From positions 62,001 through 126,000 of the forward strand of contig KV918794.1 of assembly GCA_002049455.2 (NCBI GenBank): 64,000 nucleotides of DNA, in the 5' to 3' direction. This DNA comes from Porphyra umbilicalis (Eukaryota > Rhodophyta > Bangiophyceae > Bangiales > Bangiaceae). The notes under the pieces were generated by a model, which searched no databases, was not told the DNA's origin, and saw only the letters and a program-made list of their open reading frames with translations. Positions 53,850 to 63,530 of the stretch are shown piece by piece (position 1 is the first letter of the stretch; each line of letters begins with the position of its first letter). The position numbers and the translations under genes are program-made.

Positions 53850-55810
53850 ATGCCCCGCGCGGCGGTCCTCGCCAAGGCGCTCATTGAAAACCACTATGCC
53901 GAGGCGGCGGCCGCCGCCGCCGACCGCCGCCGCCGCATCGGGCGGGTGCGGGGCCGGGTGGCGGCCGGCGAGTTGACCCCCGCCGCCGCCGACACGGTGC
54001 TCCGGTCGGCGGCGGCGGCGGAGGTGGCGCACCTCCGCCGCCGCCGCCACCGCCCGCCGTCGCCGTCCGACTATGCGGTCGTGCGGCACGGGGTGCTCGG
54101 GCGGGGCTCTTTCGGCCGCGTCTTCCTCGTGCGGCACCTCGAGACGGGGTCCCTGTACGCCATGAAGCGGCTGTCCAAGCGGGACGTCCTCTCCAAGCGC
54201 CAAGTCGACCACGTGTGGCTCGAGCGGTACGTGCTGCTGTCGGCGGCGGCGGGGCAGGCGGTCGTGCGCCTCGTGGCGGCGTTCCAAGACCGCACCCACC
54301 TGTACTTTTGTATGGATTACGCGGCGGGGGGGGACCTGCTGTCGCTCCTCATCCGCGCGCCGCGGGGGGTGCTCCCCGAGGACGTTGCCCGCTTCTACAT
54401 TGCGGAAATCGCGGCCGCGATCGCCGCGCTGCACGCGTCGGGCATCATCCACCGGGACATCAAGCCGGATAACGTGTTGCTCGACGCGAGTGGGCACTGC
54501 AAGCTCAGCGACTTTGGCCTGTCAAAGTCCCTCGTGCCCCCGGGGGCGGGCGCCGGCTTCCGCTCCGCCTCGCAGCCGGGGGGGGGGGGGGGAGCCGCCG
54601 CCACTCGGTGTCGAGCGCCGACGGCCGGCGGCCGGGGCGGGGGGGCGGGGGGTCCCCTGCGGCAGGGGCGGCGGCGGCAACGTCTGCCGCCGCCGGTTGC
54701 AATGGCGGCGACGGCGCCGCCGGCGCTGCCGCCGCCGACCGGCGGCGCTCCTTTGCGGCGGGCGCCGCCGGCGGCGCCGCGCGGTGGGACGGCCCCCTGA
54801 CGCCCTCCGAGTCTGGCACCCTCTCCCTCTCCCCCGAGCAGCGCGCGGTGGCGTGGCGCGCGGCGGGGCGGTCGGGCATCTTTTCGGCGGTCGGCACGCC
54901 CAACTACATTGCCGTCGAGGTGCTCCGCCGCACCGCCGGCGTCGGCTACACGGACGCGTGCGACTGGTGGTCCCTCGGCGTCGTGCTCTTTGAGGCGCTC
55001 GTCGGCTACCCGCCGTTTTGTTCCGCCTCCCCGGCGGTGACGGTGCAGATGATTTTGCGGCACCGGCAGTACCTCGACTTTCCGCCAGAGGCGGGCGTCT
55101 CCCCCGCCGCCCAATCCCTCATCCGGGGGCTCGTGTGTGAGCCCGAGGGGCGCCTGGGCGCGGCGGGGGGGCTCGCCGAAATTGCGGGCCACCCCTGGTT
55201 TGCGGGCGTCGACTGGGGGGGGTTGGCAACCGCCGCGCCCCCGTTTGTGCCCGCCCTCGCCGCGGATGACGACACGCGGTACTTTGAGACGCTGCCGCCC
55301 GAGGCGGCGGATTTGGCCCCGTTTGCGCCGCTCCCAGAGCGCTGGGGGGGGGACCCGTCGCCGGCCGACGAGGCGGCGGCGCCGGTGGCGCCGCCGTGTG
55401 TCGACTCGCCCGGCGGCGGCAATGGCGACAGCGGGAGCGCCGGCCGGCGCTCCCCGTCCCCCGTGTTGCTCACGCCGTCGGCGACGGACGGGGGCGGGAC
55501 GGCGGCCGCCAGCCCCGCCACGCCCGCCGCGCCGACCGGCGGTGCGGCGTCGTCGGCGGCCGACACGCCCCGCACGCGCACGCCCCGCGTGTCGGGGGAG
55601 CGCCGCCGGCGGCCGCCCGACGCCGACGGCGGCGGGTGGGCGCCGCCCCCGTCGGCGCGGGCGGGCGCGGCGTCGACGCCGCCCGTGCGCACCGTGCGCC
55701 TGCGCGCGCTGCGGCACATGTCGCGGGTCTTGTCGACCGACTTGGCGTTTGTGGGGTTTGCGTGGGCGGCACCCGTGGGGGGGGGGGGGACCCCGTGCGC
55801 CCAGGCGTGA
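53850..55810 (+). CDS. NDR-family AGC serine/threonine kinase (frame change at a G run)
   Basis: NDR/LATS kinases work with MOB co-activators in cell growth, polarity and division. The N terminus has the MOB-binding helix pattern (AKALIENHYAEA ... RRRRIGRVRGR). Kinase motifs: GRGSFGRVFLV near residue 85, AMKRLSKRD near 105, the NDR mark HVWLERYVLLS, HRDIKPDNVLL near 201 and SDFGLSKSL near 221. Next comes the long insert before the activation loop typical of NDR kinases, then GTPNYIAVEVL (AVE for APE), CDWWSLGVVLFEALVGYPPF, and the AGC tail with GVDW and DDDTRYFETLP. The C-terminal hydrophobic motif is LAFVGFAW, lacking the usual phosphorylatable Thr/Ser. The frame changes at a 15-G run (54578-54592) within the insert, without loss of similarity, so I treat it as one gene. 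A same-frame ORF continues directly after the stop. Confidence 0.85.
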
Positions 55811-56128
55811 CGGGGGGGGGGGGGGCGCCACCGCGGCGGCGGCGGCGGCGGCAGCGGCCGATCGGGTGGCGGCGGGGGGGAGGCGGCCGCCGACGCGGCG
55901 GGTGTGGGGGCGGGGGCGGCGGTGCGCGACGGCGGCGTGGCGTCACCGTCGGCAGAGGCGGCGGGGGCAGACGCGCTGCGGATACGCGCGCGGGCGTCGC
56001 CGACGCGGGCGGCGGCGCCGTCGGCCGACGCGGTCGACGCGGCCGCGAGCGGCGGCGGCGGCGCGTCGCCATCCCCCAACGGCGCCCCGTACGCGTCATC
56101 GCCCGCCCTGCCGACGGCCGCCGACGTG

Positions 56129-56159
<31 letters not shown>

Positions 56160-57376
56160 CCGGGGCGGGCACGCCCTCCCCCCGCCGGCGCGTGGCGCCG
56201 TCCCCCCCGCCCCCGCCCCCGTCCCCGTCCCCGTCCCCGCCGCGCTCGCCGGTGACGGCGGGGGCGCCATCGCTGCTCGACGGCGGGCGCGACGCGTCGC
56301 TGCTCGACGTGGTGCCGCTGCTGCCGGTGACCGTGACGTCACCGCCGCCGCTGCCGTCGCCGCCGCCGGTGGGCGCCGCGCGGTCGCCCCGACCGCCGCT
56401 GGCCGCGTCGCCGCCGCGGCGACGCGTGGCGGCGTCGGCCGTGTCGACGCCGCCGGCGCCGGCTCCGCCGGCGGGGGCGCTGGACGACTCGCCGGTGGAC
56501 TTGCCGCCGCTGCCGCTGCTGCTGCCGGCGGCGGTGGCGGCGCCGGCGGGGCTGGCGCCGGTGCCCCTCCCGCCGTCCTTGGCGTCGGCGGCGGCGCGGC
56601 GGGGTGGTGCCGCCGGCGGTGGCGGCGGCGGTGGCGGCGGTGGCGGTGGTGGCGGTGGCGGCAGTGGTAGCCCCGCCCGGCGGGGACCGCCGGGCGTGGC
56701 GACCAGGGGCGCGTGGACGCCCCCCCCCGTGGTGGCCCCCGGCGGCGGCGGGAGCCCGTGCACGGCGTCGGCGGCCACGTCCAAGGCGGCCCCGTCGCCG
56801 CCGCTGCGCGTCGGTGGCGGGGGCGGCGGTGGCGGCACCGTCCACCGCCGCCCCTCCGAGCCCCTCCTCGACAAGGCCGACGCGGTGACGAGTGACGACG
56901 AGACGCCTGGGGCGGGGGACGCAGCGGTCGACGCGCCGCCGCCGCCGCGGTCGCCGCCGATGCCATGGGCGGCGACGCCGCCGCCGCGGTCCGCACCTCC
57001 GCCGCCGCCGCCGTTCGTCGGCGGCGGCGGCGGCGGCGGGGGCGGCAGCCAGCCGACGTCCCCGTGGGGCACCCCCCCGCCGCCTGTGCGGCGGGCGACG
57101 GTCGGTCCGCCGCCGCCGCCACCACAAGGCGTGCCGTCGCCCCCCGTGCTCGGTGCGCCGGGAAGAGACGAACGGTGTGGCGCGCCGCCGCTGCTGCTAG
57201 CGTCGCTGTTGCACCCGCTGCCGGCGGCGTTGCGCGTGCCGTCGCCGCGGCGGACGGGTGCGGGCGGCGGCGCGTCGGGGGTGGCGGCGGCGGGGGCGGC
57301 GGCGGGGGCGGCGGCGGGTGCGGTGGCGGCCACCGCCATGGGCCGGTCACCCCCCGCGTCCCGCCCGCTGCCGCTG

Positions 57377-57413
<37 letters not shown>

Positions 57414-57562
57414 CGTCGGTGGAGGCGTCGGTGGCCGCCGCCGCCGACGCGGCGCCGGCGCTCGACGATGGCGCCACGTCGTCCGTCTCCAACGACCGCC
57501 TCGCCGAGCTGATCACCGGCGCCGCACCGGGTGGCGAGGCGGGGCGGCCGGCAACGCCGTGA
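55811..57562 (+). CDS. Long Pro/Gly/Ala-rich ORF directly downstream of, and in frame with, the NDR kinase
   Basis: 584 codons without a stop, starting immediately after the kinase TGA in the same frame, with G runs on both sides of that stop. Mostly Pro, Ala, Gly and Ser; less repetitive segments include RRPSEPLLDKADAVTSDDE and SVSNDRLAELITG near the end. A T/G-rich 3' flank follows at 57563-57900, as after other plus-strand genes, which supports a plus-strand transcript ending here. It could be a disordered C-terminal extension of the kinase (stop created by homopolymer errors or removed by splicing), a long 3' untranslated region, or a separate gene. An 880-codon frame on the opposite strand is its compositional mirror. 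Confidence 0.35.
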
Positions 57563-57930
57563 GCGTTGCGGCGGCGCGCGTGCCGGCGCGTGCCGTGGGG
57601 CAGGGTAGTAAAATAGGGTATCCGGGGTTGGGGGCACTGCGCGTGCATTTTTGGTTCTTTTCGTCTTTGTGTCGTCTTGTGTGCTTGCTTGTGCTTGTTG
57701 TGCGTCGCGTGTCTGACTCGGTCGCGGCCCCCTCCCTTTATCAGCTGTGTGTGGGCGGTTCCTTTCCCCTTCGAGCGGTCTGTGCCTGCTTCTTTTACTC
57801 TCCCGCTGGCTCTGCCTCACTCTATTACTCACCTGGGCAGTTTTTTTTTTTATCTTGCTGAGTACACCCGTGCTTGCCAAGACTCGGTCGTCCAGTCCAA
57901 AGTGGGCCCACGACATTGATTTCTCGCCAT
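57563..57930 (+). terminator. T/G-rich 3' flank, probable 3' untranslated region of the kinase locus
   Basis: After the stop at 57562 the plus strand turns T- and G-rich (TTTTCGTCTTTGTGTCGTC, CTTGCTTGTGCTTGTTGTG) and ends near an 11-T run at 57841. The same pattern follows the gamma gene and the gene ending at 39419. No AATAAA is obvious. Confidence 0.45.
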
Positions 57931-58710
57931 AAGATCGCTGGCCTGAAGATTGTTTTCGAGATCACCTTCGTTTCCAGGTCGTCGAGGGGGTTACATACGA
58001 CGAACTGAAAGAAACTCACGAAATCACCCCAACTTAATAGCGAGAACTCATGTATTATTCTTTTTCTTAGAACTTCGGAGTTTTCCTGCTTCCGGCCCAG
58101 GGATCAGTGAGAGGAAGCGCAGAAGTGTTAGAGCAAGTCATTCCGTGGGCCATTGTGCTATCGCCATCTGGTCATCTTTTTTGGCTATGGCCGAGAGCTT
58201 CTCTATGGTGCTGTTCCAAATTTTGCCATGTCCGCGGGTGTGAACGTTTGACAATACCCCGACACCCCCTCCGAACACCTCAACAAAGCCTGTCTCTCGA
58301 CGGGGTGGGGGGACACACGCCTAGTTAAGAGCCAGTGTACCTCCTCTTCTGGGTTTTCAAGAGTAATGTTGGTCACGGTTGGTCACTGCCTCAAATGCGA
58401 CAGACCATTGGTCGCCCTCGCCGTTGTCAGCAATCACGGTTATCCTTCAAAAAAGACACACTTGTTTCATGCCAACATTCAACGTGTACGGCCTCCACTG
58501 CTCAGGTTGGCAATCGGGAGCCGGTGCAGACGTGGTGATTTTGATTGAATGATGCAAAAACGGGCTGGAATTGAATCCCTCACGGACCACGCAAATGGTC
58601 CCTAACGGCATCTTACGCACGCGGGAAGGAAATTGGCGGAGCAACATCTACGACGCTGCGCTTCTATCGACTGGCGTTGGGACATAACTCCGGCTGTATA
58701 AACGCAGTCC

Positions 58711-58770
58711 GACTGTTCTTTGGCGCATGTGGTAGGTCTCGTTGAGAAGAACGCAGGGGTGATGTCAAAG
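58711..58770. repeat. 60-bp direct repeat, copy A
   Basis: GACTGTTCTTTGGCGCAT followed by GT(C)TCGTTGAGAAGAACGC-type sequence and TGTCAAAG. Six differences from the copy at 59786-59845 (about 90% identity). Flanks are not similar beyond it. Confidence 0.8.
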
Positions 58771-59785
58771 TCATGCCGACCTGTCTCAAGAACAGCCGGT
58801 CGGCGTTTTTGTGTAAGAGCGGCACACGAATGCACGTGGCCACCAGAGTGCCGGAGGTGCTCGGAATCGTTTTTTGACTGCAGAAACGGGCTCAGGGGCC
58901 CCGCGTTACCCTGTCAGGCATAGGGGGAGCTTCTGGGTGCGTGACCTGAAGCGTCCGTACCGATCCAATGTGCGCTTGGAGCTGGACGCTTCCATTCATC
59001 GGATTGCAATCGGAGATAACTCCGGCTATAAAATTGCGTTCTGAGAGCATTGCCAACAACTCAGGCTATCGCTATCGGCTATTCCATTCTAGAACCAAGT
59101 CCGCGTCCTTAGACAGCCACATGTACGTCAGCGGTTGGCTGCTGTGCTGTCATGAGCCTAAGTACCTGCAGGTTTCCTTACACCAGGCCTTGTCTGGGCC
59201 CGATCAAGACGATATTTTCTGCCAGGACTTGATTCACTGCAGCGACAGATGACAACTGTGGTGAGCAGCCGTATCAACCATAACGAAGGCGCAGAGAACG
59301 CTCGTCGGCAGACGGACAAAGAAACAGGTCAAAATGTGCAGCGCTTGATGACGACCACGCCTAGAAGGACGTCACTGTAGGACCATTGCCATGCACGACA
59401 GCTCTTGCGGACGTTCCCACCACCTCTGCCCAGAAGAAACTGGCAGTCAATCTTGCAGACGTGGCGCACACGTTGCAGCCACGTGCTACTATTTGCTGTG
59501 AAACGGGTCGTTGATCCATCACATGGGCCAATCAGAGGCCCCCGTGAGATAGCCTCGGCTATCCTAAAAGCTATTCCGACTCGAAATAGAAAAGCGATAG
59601 CCGCACAGCTATTCTTGGTCAGCGGAAGCCAGAATCAAGTAGGTAGTTCGATTTCCATGGCCCGAACAAAAAAAAGGCTTCTTCGTCTAAAAAGTGGTGT
59701 TACGTCGGACTTCAGGTGCTTAATGGGACACGTTGTGCAACGTGGCTCGAATGTGGGGATAGCATCTCATTGTTAACAATGCTCT

Positions 59786-59845
59786 GACTGTTCTTTGGCG
59801 CATCTGATAGGTCTCGCTGAGAGGAACGCCGGGGTGTTGTCAAAG
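59786..59845. repeat. 60-bp direct repeat, copy B
   Basis: Same orientation as copy A, 1,075 bp away. On the minus strand both could encode a related peptide (TPAF.S.RP..CAKEQS), so this may be a remnant of coding sequence from a repeated element. Confidence 0.8.
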
Positions 59846-60419
59846 ATTAATGCCCACTTTGCCCACTCCTGCCCCGCAGTTGGCTTGAGGAGAAGGCGAT
59901 GGCAGTCAACGCTTTGGGACGCCCATATCCTGCCGCGAAACGTCTGCGCGATATCTGTTATCGTTACCCTGTGTTTGTCACGAGAAAGAGAACCATACAT
60001 GGGAACGGTACGGAATGACCAGTGGAGCTGTGCGGCGAATAGAGGGAGGGTAGGGAAGAGGAGGTGAGCCTTTTTATCTCATCATATCTGCAGCGTGCCA
60101 ATTTGTGTCTCATCCCGGCTCCTTGCCGCCCCGCCCCCCCCTCAATTGATATCTTCAACGGGCACACATCGAATAAACAGACGTCCGGTCGTCATCGTCA
60201 CCCACCATGTTGAGCCCCACCACAGTAAGACAACAGCTGTACAGCGACTGCGAAGCCACCTGTAAAAGCGCCTGCAGGCGGCAGGCGCAGAAAAGCGCGG
60301 GCAAGACGGGATCCGCCTTGGATCACGACACCCCGTCCACGGATCATCCTGGGTTATGAACTACGTACTCGTCTCACAGAGGCTGTGAAGGCCTAGAAAA
60401 TTGGGACGCGTCCCAGAAA

Positions 60420-60448
60420 ATTGGGACGCGGGGGGGGAGCGTCCCAAT
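60420..60448. repeat. Hairpin: 10-bp arms around a 9-base G-rich loop
   Basis: ATTGGGACGC, then a G-rich loop, then GCGTCCCAAT. Immediately upstream (60400-60415) is a related palindrome TTGGGACGCGTCCCA, so GGGACGC occurs three times within 50 bp. It could be an element end or a structured transcript segment. Confidence 0.7.
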
Positions 60449-61196
60449 CGCTCTCGACCAGTGGATCTTTAGCACGTTGCAGCCTGGCTTTCATCTGGCC
60501 TGTGTAAAGCTCAGACCCAGAAGAGCAGCCTTAACTAAAGGTCGATTCCACACATTAAGGCGCATGAAGAAAGATATTTTTCCTGCTGTTCCAGGCATTG
60601 TTTGGCCATGAGAAGCTACAGAACTGGTCTCTGTGGCATGGGTACTGAGAAAAAAAAGAGGCGCTCAAAGAGTCCTGTAGAGCTGAGATACGTCTCGGTG
60701 TTTCTCTGTGCCTCGAGAATCTCCCCGTTTTCTCCGTCTCTGCCAATCCGGAGCGGATCCTGACCAATTTGGGATACTGACACCGAATTATTGTACTTGG
60801 ATTAGCGGTGCTACTTAAGTCGCTGTCCAGATCTTGTGCCTGGAACTCGTCTGTCTCGCGATGGAAGCGAGTCCGTTCTCTTCGCGGCTTCCGGCCACAG
60901 ATTGACGCCCGGCGTGCCTCCCTCCCCCTCCTATATTTCGTTGCGACTGGCGCCACCTGATCCACGAATCCGCATCCGGCGCCTGCCTCTAATGCAATGC
61001 CGTGGTGACGCTGGGGGGGGGGGGGGGGGGGGGGTTGACGGTGGCCAGGCTGCGCGAGCAGCGGCGTGCCGCTCCCCCCTCCCCCCCCCCACCCCCCCGC
61101 ACCCCCCACTGATGTATCCAGCCCATTTTTCACTCGCCTGGAACCCCACCAGGCAGGTGTCCCCAGAACCGCCAACGGACAGGAAAATCTGACGTT

Positions 61197-62460
61197 CTAC
61201 GAGCCCTTCTGGGCTAGCTCCGGATGGGCGACGAGTGAAATCAGGATCTTGACGTTGAAACGCCGTGCGAGATCTTGAACCTGGTATCGTGGAGCCGGTC
61301 GATGCTTATCTGCTTCCGCCTTCATATCCGCCTTAGTTTTCAGCTGCCGCCAATCTTGGGATAACCAGGAAGGCGGCTCTGCATCGTGGCGTACAAGCCA
61401 CTCCGCAAATTCCGTCTTCTTTATTGCTGACCTCCAAAAAATGGCGGTTGCAGAGTGGTTGCAATCATTCAACAGCGTACGTGGACCAATGGCAAGGCTA
61501 GGAATCAAGCGAGTTCCTTACACAGTCTCCTCATGCAGCTCTGCGCGCCGGAAACGCACATCAGCATCTCAAGAAATCTGAAGAAAATTGTTGATCTCAT
61601 AACAAATCAGAGGTCTGGCGCAGAACCCTCTCCATGCCCTCTTCAGGCCCGAGGAAGCGGCCCAAAAATCTCAGAAAATCGCATTATGGGTTGCAATGGC
61701 TCTGCGTGACCCCTAGAAGACACGTTGACTGGCTTGCAAGATTACTGGCGGCAACTCTCAGCCAATCGTGCGATCGTGGCTTGTCAAACAGCCAATCCGA
61801 CTTCATTTATATGCTGTGTCGTCGGCTCTGCCTCCCTTCTCTCTGCAACCGCCATTTTTCGGAGGATAGCAATATCTTAGTCGTAGCTGGGCGCGCATCG
61901 TCCGTCAGCGTTAAGTGGTAGGGCGCCCGATCAATCACAAGTACGCCGTCCGAGATCTTGGGGAAGACATCATCCTCCAGCCATTTCAGCCAGGTAGGTC
62001 CGTTCATTTCCTTGTGATAGTTGCCCGTACTCTTTTTCCCGACAAACGAGAGGCCAGCACCTTGCAGCAAGCCCGTCTCTCGCGAGCCGACGTGGGCGAT
62101 GATGATACGCCCGCCCTTTCCCGACGGCTGGTCCAATGGCGAGCGCAGGTTTCCGTCGTTCCAGCTACGGTAGACCGACATATTTTTGTTGGCCCACGTT
62201 TTTTCGGTGTAGAAGATGACCGTGCCGCTCGCCTGGTACTGCCGCAGCGTATCAATGAAGTCCTCCCGCTGGCGGATCACAGATGGCTTGTCCCGTGCCA
62301 CATCATAATGGTTGGGCCCCTTTGAGAAGGTGAATCCAATATCCTGCAGGCAACGAAAGAGTGTCGTGCGCGACCACAAATAGGCGCCCTGTCCACCGCC
62401 ACGCGCCCCCCCCCGGACGGCACCAGCCTCCCCGATGCCGACACCCGCGCTGGCCACCAA
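61197..62460 (-). pseudogene. Decayed IS630/Tc1-mariner-like DDE transposase
   Basis: The minus strand at 61807-62460 encodes a clear DDE-type domain: a helix-turn-helix end (SRTTLFRCLQDIGF), RQREDFIDTLRQY, FYTEKTWANKN, then GKGGRIIIAHVGSRETG, GNYHKEMNGPTWLKW and GVLVIDRAPYH with the second Asp. In active relatives the first block reads Y.DETW; here the catalytic Asp is Glu. Similarity resumes in another frame at about 61200-61440 (AIKKTEFAEWLVRHDAEPP, YQVQDLARRFNVKILISLVAHPEL), so an intron or lesion lies around 61440-61850. The sequence ends right after HPEL, before the NPIExxW block that carries the third acidic residue. N-terminal DNA-binding sequence is also missing. It is probably dead. 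It lies head to head with the Myb-like ORF, about 75 bp apart. Confidence 0.75.
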
Positions 62461-62534
62461 GCGACACAGAGTCGGACAAGTCGGGACGTACCCGTGCTCG
62501 TGAGAAGCGAGCAGCCGGCGCCTGACCGGGAGCT

Positions 62535-63530
62535 ATGCCGCGACCAACAATGTCGGACCTTGGTGGGGCTGGCGGCGGTGCCGAGAGCGAGTGGAACAAG
62601 TCTTCGGTCGGGAGCGTGGCATCATCCAGCACCGGCGGTGCGCCGACACCGCAGCCCCAGGGGCGCCGCGCGAGCGGCGGTCCACGCCGCGGGGGCGGCG
62701 CAAGCGCGAAGAAGGTCCCCGGCAACGGCAAGGGAAAGTTGTGGACGGTCGACGAGCAGGTGGCTCTCTGTGAGGCGTTTAAGTTGGTCGCGCAACGGTC
62801 GGACATGGGAGCTGACTGGTCGAGGGAATGTCTTTGGGACACCATTCAGGAGGACTTTGTGAAGCACATCCCCAAGAGCCTGAAGCCCAGTGACCTGAAG
62901 GGCCGATGGAGCGAGCGCACGGCGGGCTCCAAGCAAACGCAGATTTACCGCAAGATCGCGCCCGACGTGCAGCGCTTCGCACACGTCTTCAACGTGGTAT
63001 CCGACAAGAAGCAGCTCACCGGGGGGCTGACTGAGGAGGACCTCGTGCGCGCCGCCGCGGGCCTCTTCTCCGGCGTGTCGGCGTACCAAGCCGTGCGGCA
63101 GGACGCGTGCTCGTACGACGAGCGCGAGCGGCAGGGAAAGGCGCGCGCGGAGCGGACCGGTCACGTGGTGACGTGCGCGTGCATTCCGATGTGGCGCGTG
63201 CTGAGAGAGATGGACAAGTTCAGCGCGGCGGCGGCCGATGCCGACGCCGTCGCCGACCACTTTCACGGCACTGGTGGTCAGCAGGGGCTTTGGAATCAGG
63301 CATTTTTTGTCGCATTAGGATATATTCCACATTGCCTGAGATGCACTCTGGAGAGTGTGGTATTTGACAAAGTCATCGATCCGAAATCAGATCTTGCTGG
63401 GCCGGACGGAGTAAGGATAAATAGTATAATCGGATACTCAATAAGTGCGATTTCGGATATGGTCCGGATAGACAAATTGAATATATTCTCTTGGATGTTG
63501 CATCTGGACAAAAAGAAAATTTATCGATAG
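62535..63530 (+). CDS. Myb/SANT-like DNA-binding protein of transposon type, probably truncated
   Basis: 331 aa as read. After a Gly/Ser-rich N terminus comes GKGKLWTVDEQVALCEAFKLVAQ, a trihelix/Myb-SANT-like start, with SRECLWDTIQEDFVKHIP, LKGRWSERTAGSKQTQIYRKI and SGLTEEDLVRAAAGLFSG-type segments (here GGLTEEDL). This matches the Myb-like proteins that accompany transposases or derive from them in plants and algae. From about 63290 the DNA turns AT-rich and the encoded protein (GYIPHCLRCTLESVVFDK ...) no longer resembles the family, so the original reading frame was probably cut by an insertion and the last ~75 residues are fortuitous. Start at 62535 (MPRPTMSD); a second Met is five codons on. 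Confidence 0.55.
   Translation: MPRPTMSDLGGAGGGAESEWNKSSVGSVASSSTGGAPTPQPQGRRASGGPRRGGGASAKKVPGNGKGKLWTVDEQVALCEAFKLVAQRSDMGADWSRECLWDTIQEDFVKHIPKSLKPSDLKGRWSERTAGSKQTQIYRKIAPDVQRFAHVFNVVSDKKQLTGGLTEEDLVRAAAGLFSGVSAYQAVRQDACSYDERERQGKARAERTGHVVTCACIPMWRVLREMDKFSAAAADADAVADHFHGTGGQQGLWNQAFFVALGYIPHCLRCTLESVVFDKVIDPKSDLAGPDGVRINSIIGYSISAISDMVRIDKLNIFSWMLHLDKKKIYR

Larger units (their letters stand above)
57931..61196. other. Less GC-rich region without recognised genes, containing short repeats
   Basis: Composition falls clearly compared with the host genes. Only short ORFs. It contains a 60-bp duplicated segment (58711-58770, 59786-59845), two copies of a TAACTCCGGCT(G)TATAAA motif (about 58684-58701 and 59017-59032) and a hairpin of GGGACGC arms (60420-60448). 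Probably decayed transposon sequence, but I cannot assign a family. Confidence 0.45.

Noticed and set aside
55006-57648. 880-codon minus-strand frame over the NDR kinase and downstream ORF
   Set aside because: It runs antisense through a conserved kinase domain and is low complexity; the T/G-rich 3' flank also supports plus-strand transcription.
57931-61196. Possible retroelement remnant
   Set aside because: No reverse transcriptase, integrase or paired long terminal repeats visible; the duplicated segments are only ~60 bp.
62303-62845. 180-codon minus-strand frame as an N-terminal extension of the DDE transposase
   Set aside because: It is out of frame with the transposase and antisense to the Myb-like ORF, with no helix-turn-helix pattern.
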